NCBI GenBank assembly: GCA_905250115.1
Contig: CAJNOI010000224.1
Location: forward strand, 1-64,000
DNA from: Adineta steineri
Taxonomy: Eukaryota; Rotifera; Eurotatoria; Adinetida; Adinetidae
Length of the DNA: 64,000 nt
Reading direction: 5' to 3'
The notes under the pieces are model-generated. The model saw only the letters and a list, made by a program, of their open reading frames with translations, did no database searches and was not told the origin of the DNA. Both the position numbers and the translations under genes were made by a program. Below, one piece after another: positions 58,239-64,000 of the stretch (positions are counted from its first letter, which is position 1; each line of letters opens with the position of its first letter).

Positions 58239-60682
58239 TTATTTCTTCGATGTTGGTTCATTTAATGCTGATCGTTCATGATCAGTTACTGCTGGTTGAT
58301 CATAATCACTTAATGAATAAGTAGTAGCATTTGTCAGTTTTTGTCTTTCTTCAAGACGACAAAAAACACATAAAAGTGCACCTGATGATGATGTATCATT
58401 ATCATCACGTTTCATTTTATTTGTAGAAAACTGTTTTCCACATCTTGTACACTAAATTCAAAAAGAAATCCATATAAAAATCGATGTTTTTTTTGCCAAC
58501 TCACGTGAGCCATTTTTGCTGTTTTAGTATTATCCATGACTTGTTTTATATTATCACAATTTTCAATATGCCATAAACGAATATCACAATCCTTAAAATA
58601 AACGAAAATTTTAAAAATGATTTTTATGAAAAAAAATTTATATTATACATTTGATACTGATACAATCCATTTATTATCAGTTGTTAAACAGACATCAGTA
58701 ATCCAATCAGAATGACCCTATTAGAAAATGAAAAGTATATATACCTAAATGATAAAATATTTTAATCCTTCTTACCCGTAAGACAATTTTATGTGTCATA
58801 TTTTCTAAATCCCATAGTACAACTCGTAAATCATACCCTCCTGTGACAAGAAGCTGTCCGTCATCTGACATGTAACATGCCGCGACTGATCCTTCATGTA
58901 CTTTTGGTAACACTAAAGGGCCTTCACGTCTATAAAAAGAAAAAAAAATAATATACATATCATTCTGAACAGTTGACATGCTCAGCAGGTAGAAAAAAAA
59001 GAAGGGGGAGGAGTATGTAAAGAAGAACATCTGAAAAGGCCATCTCATTAATTTGAACACCCACAGAGTATAAATGGAATGGCAAGAACTAATTGTCTTG
59101 TCGCTCACCTAAAGCTACCAGTTGTAGCATCATAAAGAAGTACATTTTTATCCCATGAACACGTTGCATATAATCGTTCAAATCTATTAAATGCACAACG
59201 TGATACAGAACTTTCGTGACCACTAGAAGAAGAAGAAAAAAAAACATTTTATTAATTATTTTCATTAAAAATTCTTTTCTATGATGGTTATATTGGATAA
59301 AATCAATCTTTTAAGCTTTGTATCATTGATTGACAAGTCAGTTAATCTATATCTACACTACCTTAGTGTCATTGTAGAACGATGAGAGACAAGATCAAAA
59401 AATTTTGTTGTTTTATCCATTGATGTTGTTATGATACGATCGCCTGATACATTAAATTGACAACTTGTTATAGTTGATTCATGTACATGTGGTATACGAG
59501 TTGATTCAAGACCACTTGTTGTATCCCATATCGTAATAATACTATCCAAGTCAGTACCTGAACATAACGATCGACCATCAGGAGATAATTGACAACTTGT
59601 AACAATATGTTCATGAACACCTTTCCACTAAGAATTTAAAATCAAAATAAATAACATAAAACGAATAAATAACTTTACAATTTCTTTGCCAGTTTCAACA
59701 TCAACACAACGAACTGTTTTATCCCAACTACATGAATAGATACTAAAATAACATTGCTTAGTTAATTGTTATAATATCCTATTATGTATATATATATATA
59801 TACCGAGTTACTTCTTGATTGACCCGTACTGCTGGTATCTCTGCCATATCATGATTAAGTTTATATGAATTAATTTGTTTGCCACTATTAAAATCCCACA
59901 CACGAGCCGTTTGGTCATTTGATCCTGTAAAAAGCCAATTTTTATTTTCAATTAATTGGCATGAACTGATTGGTCCAGTATGTCCATGATACAATTTAAT
60001 TTCAACCTACAATTACATCTATATATATATTCGATTGCATCAAACTATACGACCGACGGTAGTGAAAAGGTAAAGAGTATCTAATTTCAATTGATGAATA
60101 GAAACAGAGAAGAAAAAAAAGAACAAAACGAAGGAAATTCTTGACAATGATGATAACAAATCTTTTGATCAAGAAAAATTAGACTACAAAAAAAGACATC
60201 CGTTCGATCATAATAATGAGTAGAACCTCATTACATTCCGTACTCATATCGTGATTAGCAATTGAATAATAAATGCACGGACGGATTTTTCTTTCTTGCT
60301 TTTTATCAACCCTTAGGATAGACATACACATCTGCGTAACAGTAACAAGGAAATCATCAGTATTTTCTATTACATCATAGAAAGGTAAGCTTATGATAAT
60401 AGGCATCATGTCGTGACCTGACTGTTGTGTTAGAAGTATAGAGGCGGGCGAGTGTTCGTCATTGTGGCTCATCCATTCTCACTACCAATGACACCTCCCA
60501 TTGAGAGCAAGATTAATCACTAAAAAGGACAGGTCAGGCGATCAATCATATCGTAAAAAGTTATGCCGTATTGTAAACAAAACAAAAATAGGACCTACTT
60601 CTGCTGAACTTTCATGAACCCATTCAGCATTAGATGCAAGGGGTTCGGATAATATATTCGTATGACGTGTTTGTAATGCCAT
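58239..60682 (-). CDS. WDR88: WD-repeat protein, WDR88-like, multi-exon
   Basis: Exon 1 (60599-60682) encodes 28 residues (MALQTRHTNILSEPL...), followed by a 592-bp intron and exon 2 from 60006. Seven WD-like blades can be read: GHTGPISSCQL...ARVWDF; YSCSWDKTVRCVDVETGKEIWKG; SPDGRSLCSGTDLDSIITIWD; HESTITSCQFNVSGDRIITTSMDKT; GHESSVSRCAFNRFERLYATCSWDKN; HEGSVAACYMSDDGQLLVTGGYDLRVVLWD; GHSDWITDVCLTTDNKWIVSVSNDCDIRLW. After the propeller is a CxxC...CxxC segment (CTRCGKQFS ... CVFCR), which is shared with WDR88 and not with generic WD40 proteins. WDR88 has no well-established function; the Cys pairs may bind zinc. Blade exons are separated mostly by introns of 50-180 bp. Confidence 0.85.
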
Positions 60683-61063
60683 TGATTTTGTTTTCTTTCT
60701 TTTTTTGTACTTTTTTTCTTTTACTGGAATCTATTACATGTGAAAATTTACAGTTCTTTTTTTTTTATTCTTTTTCTTCTTCGATCAATTGAACAAACAT
60801 ATACCGACACTTTTCGTCTCTGAGGTGATGACGATGAAAGAAAATAAAATGAAGAACAGAACAAATCAAAATAAAAACTACTCGTTTCTTTATTCATGTA
60901 GAATTTTATATTAAACGGAAGTTTCTTGATGACATTAAAAGATTTTTATTCTATTCAAGTGTATCTGATGATGTTTTTCAGTTAGTTGAAGTAACTGAGA
61001 GAAAAAAAAGTTGTGAATGAATTACCTTAATTGTAAAGTTAGAAGAACAGAAAAAAGACATTG

Positions 61064-61106
<43 letters not shown>

Positions 61107-62745
61107 CTCTTGTCTTCTCCTCTCTTCTCTTCTCTCTATGTCTCTTGATGCTTAATCGGGAACTAGAGGAATGCTCATCATCTACTGTTCATAATTCAAC
61201 TTAGCAAATCTGCAAAATTTTTCTTCCGTTGAACATCACGCCATCCTTCAAATAGATAATAATACGAATATTATAGATTATCAAAAATGATTGTGGTGTA
61301 CAATAGACACCTCTTCTAATACATTTTAAATTTTAAAGTAAGTTCTTTCATGTGAAAACTATTTATATATATATATATGTGCATTTACCATGACTGACAG
61401 ACAGGCAATGAGAAGTCAATCGATAATGAACAATCGAGCATGACAATTGTTTCATTTGAATTCAACTTTTACTTGTTTTCTTTTTCTTTTAAAAATTAAT
61501 AGAGTTGAACAAGGTGTTACTTATTATGCAAGTATATACACATACATACATATCGATTAGTAATGTCAGATATGAAGGTTTTGTTTTGATATAAAAGAAA
61601 ATCTGTTGCGTCGTATAATGTAATGATTACAATATTCAAATGTTGAATGAAATATTGTAAGAATAGAAGACAATACATATACATATACACAAAGGAAACA
61701 AGTCCATTTGTGTGAGTGATGATTGATCATGTCTTTTGCTTTAGTTATATATAGTATGTATTGCATCATGAATGCCGTTAGGAGATTCAATATGTATGTG
61801 CGCACATAAGATGAACACGTGCACAATTGTTCAGACATCATAGGAAACTAAATCTTATTCCTTCCTTTTTCTTTCTTACGTTGCCTTATGAGCATTGATG
61901 CGATCCCGTGTGTCATTCATCATAATTTATATCGATCTAATTTCAGATTCTTAGTTTTGTCTTTCTCATTATTGTTATAACAACTTTAATAGTAAAAGAA
62001 TAAATTATTATATATTTCTCTCTCTATCTTTCTCTGTTCGCTCCGTCTGACTTATTGAACAATCTTTTGTCTGTATGAGCTGTTGCGTCTATTCTTTTTA
62101 TGTAATAAATCGTTCAAGTGCTTGTAGTGACTTAAAAGTTAACTCTCTCTTTTTTGTCTTTGTTCTTTCCATTGTCTACTCTCCCTGTCTATAAGGGAAT
62201 ACATGTGGAAATGAGACAGACTGAACAGTTGTTCGTTCTCTTCTATTGTTGACATATGGCAAAAGCTACATAGAATCAAGTTTCATATAAACATATATCT
62301 ACGTCAATTAATTGTTTGGTCATTAGAAGAAAAGAAAAAGTAGCACATGTATGATGTATTACAATGAGTAAGTGTTTTTCAATAGTATTTTGAACGATTG
62401 GAATGACGTGATTATAGACATTAGTGAATAAAAAAAAATTTTCTTTGTGACATAGACAGACAAATTTGATACTCAGGGTTAACATTATCGTCTATTATTA
62501 TATGCAGTAGCTAAACAACAAATGAGATTTTAATTGAGAAGAAAGCGATAAAAAGAAAAATCGAAATTTTCTATGTAAGGCGTGTGTATATATATATCAA
62601 ATAAAAGAGAAAAAGAAAAAGAACAATCTAAGTGACGTCTACTACTCAAAAAGTTAATCACACCCGATACATATATGATTGTCCCAAGCGCTTAGTCTAT
62701 GTCTTATTATTATAGACGCAATGTGGCAAACGTTTACCGATAATA
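60683..62745. other. 2 kb intergenic between divergent genes
   Basis: Divergent promoter region of the WDR88-like and Ig-domain genes. A pure CT run at 61071-61099 with a longer pyrimidine tract beyond, AT runs near 61362-61378 and 62587-62597. No gene supported. Confidence 0.55.
61071..61099. repeat. (CT)n microsatellite
   Basis: Uninterrupted TC dinucleotides for 29 bp, continuing into a T/TC-rich tract to about 61145. Confidence 0.95.
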
Positions 62746-63843
62746 ATGCTCAACTTATCACTTCAAAGATTTGCTAATTTTATCATTTTATATCAACTTT
62801 TATTATCATATACAAGTATGTAATTAGTCTTATGGGGATAAATGATTATTAGTTGATTTTTCTTTATATTTTAATAGTAAATGGATCGACAACATCAACA
62901 ACAATGTATGCTACATGTGGTACTGATGTTGAACTAACTTGTCCAATTCGTTCAATAAAAAAGTCCGATGAAGTGGTATGTCCTTGTAATGAATAGAAAA
63001 TTAAATTAATTGAAAAAGATAAATCTCTAAAGACTAATAGAGAGAAAATTTTTATTTATTTCCCAAGAAAGATTATTCATTGAATTTTAGATTTCATGGT
63101 TTCGTCCAAATTCATCTCATAATCGTTTATCATTTATTGCTATTGGTGATATTCTTCTACCAGAATATGCATCCATAAGTCGTTTTAATCTTATATCATC
63201 ATCACTTTCTCGTTTATTAATAAATAATGTTTTAATCGAAGATCAAGGTTATTATAAATGTAAATCAAGTTCAACTGGTCAACATAGTATTAAACTTATT
63301 GTTAATTGTATGTTTTTATTTAAGAGGAATTGAGAAAAAAGATAATTTTTTTGTAAAATAGCTCATCCATATCTCTCTCTACCATCACCAATACTTCTTT
63401 ATCCAGTCAATCGAACATTTTCAATAACATGTTCACTTTTATGTGATTCATCTATTGACTTTAATAATTTAATTTGGCTTGTTAATGGACAACCATTAAA
63501 TGAAGATAGACATGAATTTTTAATTGAAACAATTTCATTTAATACACAACGTTTAACAGTATTTTTACATAAGAAAAATCATCATTTTAATCAAGCGAAT
63601 TATACATGTAGATATAATGGAAAGGAATCATCGGTTTTAGTTAGACGACGAACGAGTATGTATTTTCTATGAAATTATTTCTAAAAGTTAAAATAAAGAA
63701 TGTAGATCTTTTCATTATTAAAAAATTATGAACTAAAGAGTAACCTTCTACGATAAGTAGTCATTCTTTTTTTTTTAGGAAATGAATATTTTAATAAAGA
63801 CTCGCCCTTCTTATTTCAGTTTGCCAGAAATATTTCTATTTGA
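62746..63843 (+). CDS. secreted protein with two Ig domains, 5 exons (last exon uncertain)
   Basis: Exons 62746-62815, 62878-62975, 63091-63307, 63362-63655 and 63779-63843 stay in frame for 248 codons. Exon 1 gives a hydrophobic leader (MLNLSLQRFANFIILYQLLLSYT). Ig1: CGTDVELTCPI, ISWFRP, LLINNVLIEDQGYYKC. Ig2: FSITCSLLCDS, LIWLVNGQPL, ANYTCRYNG. The Y-x-C motifs and Trp cores mark V/I-set Ig folds. The last small exon follows a long T-tract acceptor and ends in TGA at 63841; an alternative acceptor at 63818-63819 gives a different short tail, or the gene may continue beyond the window. No membrane segment was seen, so it is secreted or incomplete. Similar two-Ig proteins act as cell-surface ligands or receptors, but no specific family is recognised. 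Confidence 0.7.
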
Positions 63844-64000
63844 GTGAAAAATCAATAAAATAGCCGGAACATTTCCAAGGTTGTGCCAATCCTTCTACTA
63901 AAGGCTTTAGCAGTTAAGTGGATTAGTTCGTACTATAATAATCTGACAGATCTATCAAAGAAATCTTTTCATTGTGATTGTACCGTGCATTACATGTAAA

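Noticed and set aside
1..64000. Bacterial-style features: CRISPR arrays, operons, ribosome binding sites, origins
   Set aside because: Window is eukaryotic with spliced genes; no regularly spaced identical repeats or operon layout seen. No tRNA or rRNA was recognised either, though a dedicated scan was not possible.

Overview
The window looks like an AT-rich, compact metazoan genome, most probably a bdelloid-type rotifer. Seen directly: spliced genes with GT-AG introns mostly of 45-60 bp, AT-biased codons, tightly packed genes on both strands, clearly animal genes (P2X receptor, estrogen-receptor-like nuclear receptor, SK channel, NCAM/fasciclin-2 family, TRAF, D-type cyclin) and one exactly 100-base N gap typical of a draft scaffold. 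The rotifer assignment is inference. It leans on the gene set, an intronless acetoacetate-decarboxylase-family gene of a kind rare in animals, and a short TGTGGG-like tract matching the published bdelloid telomere repeat.

Layout. 0.3-3.1 kb: two unrecognised minus-strand genes. 5.7-10.4 kb: ADC-family enzyme, ABRACL/Costars actin regulator and a convergent nine-exon DHX33 helicase. 11.4-15.9 kb: a short inverted-repeat element and an NCAM/fasciclin-2-like adhesion gene (5 Ig + 2 FN3 + TM) with two candidate in-frame cassette exons. 16-19.1 kb: non-coding. 19.2-24.6 kb: TRAF/MATH protein and two unrecognised genes. 25-30.3 kb: P2X receptor with a 1.65 kb repeat-filled first intron, then an SLC46-type transporter. 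31.3-36 kb: estrogen-receptor-like gene, sequencing gap, SK channel cut by the gap, and a small secreted Ly6/three-finger protein. 36-41.5 kb: hAT-like element and a DBHS (NONO/PSPC1) RNA-binding protein whose last intron carries a GC-rich foreign-looking insert. 43-49.1 kb: D-type cyclin, a small secreted peptide and the exosome nuclease EXOSC10/RRP6. 51-64 kb: a single-pass membrane protein, an acidic unrecognised protein, a WDR88 homologue and a secreted two-Ig protein.

The genes do not form one pathway; this is an ordinary euchromatic gene neighbourhood. Several encode signalling or neuronal surface functions (P2X, SK, NCAM-like, Ly6-like, Ig-like), others RNA metabolism (DHX33, DBHS, EXOSC10). 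The recurrent pattern is that ordinary introns are about 50 bp, while all four introns above roughly 900 bp contain inverted-repeat, non-autonomous transposon-like insertions. I saw no tRNA, rRNA, CRISPR array or autonomous transposase gene. No convincing new multi-gene system is present. The best leads are the NCAM cassette exons, the P2X receptor lacking canonical ATP-contact residues, the ADC-family gene and the insert in the DBHS intron.
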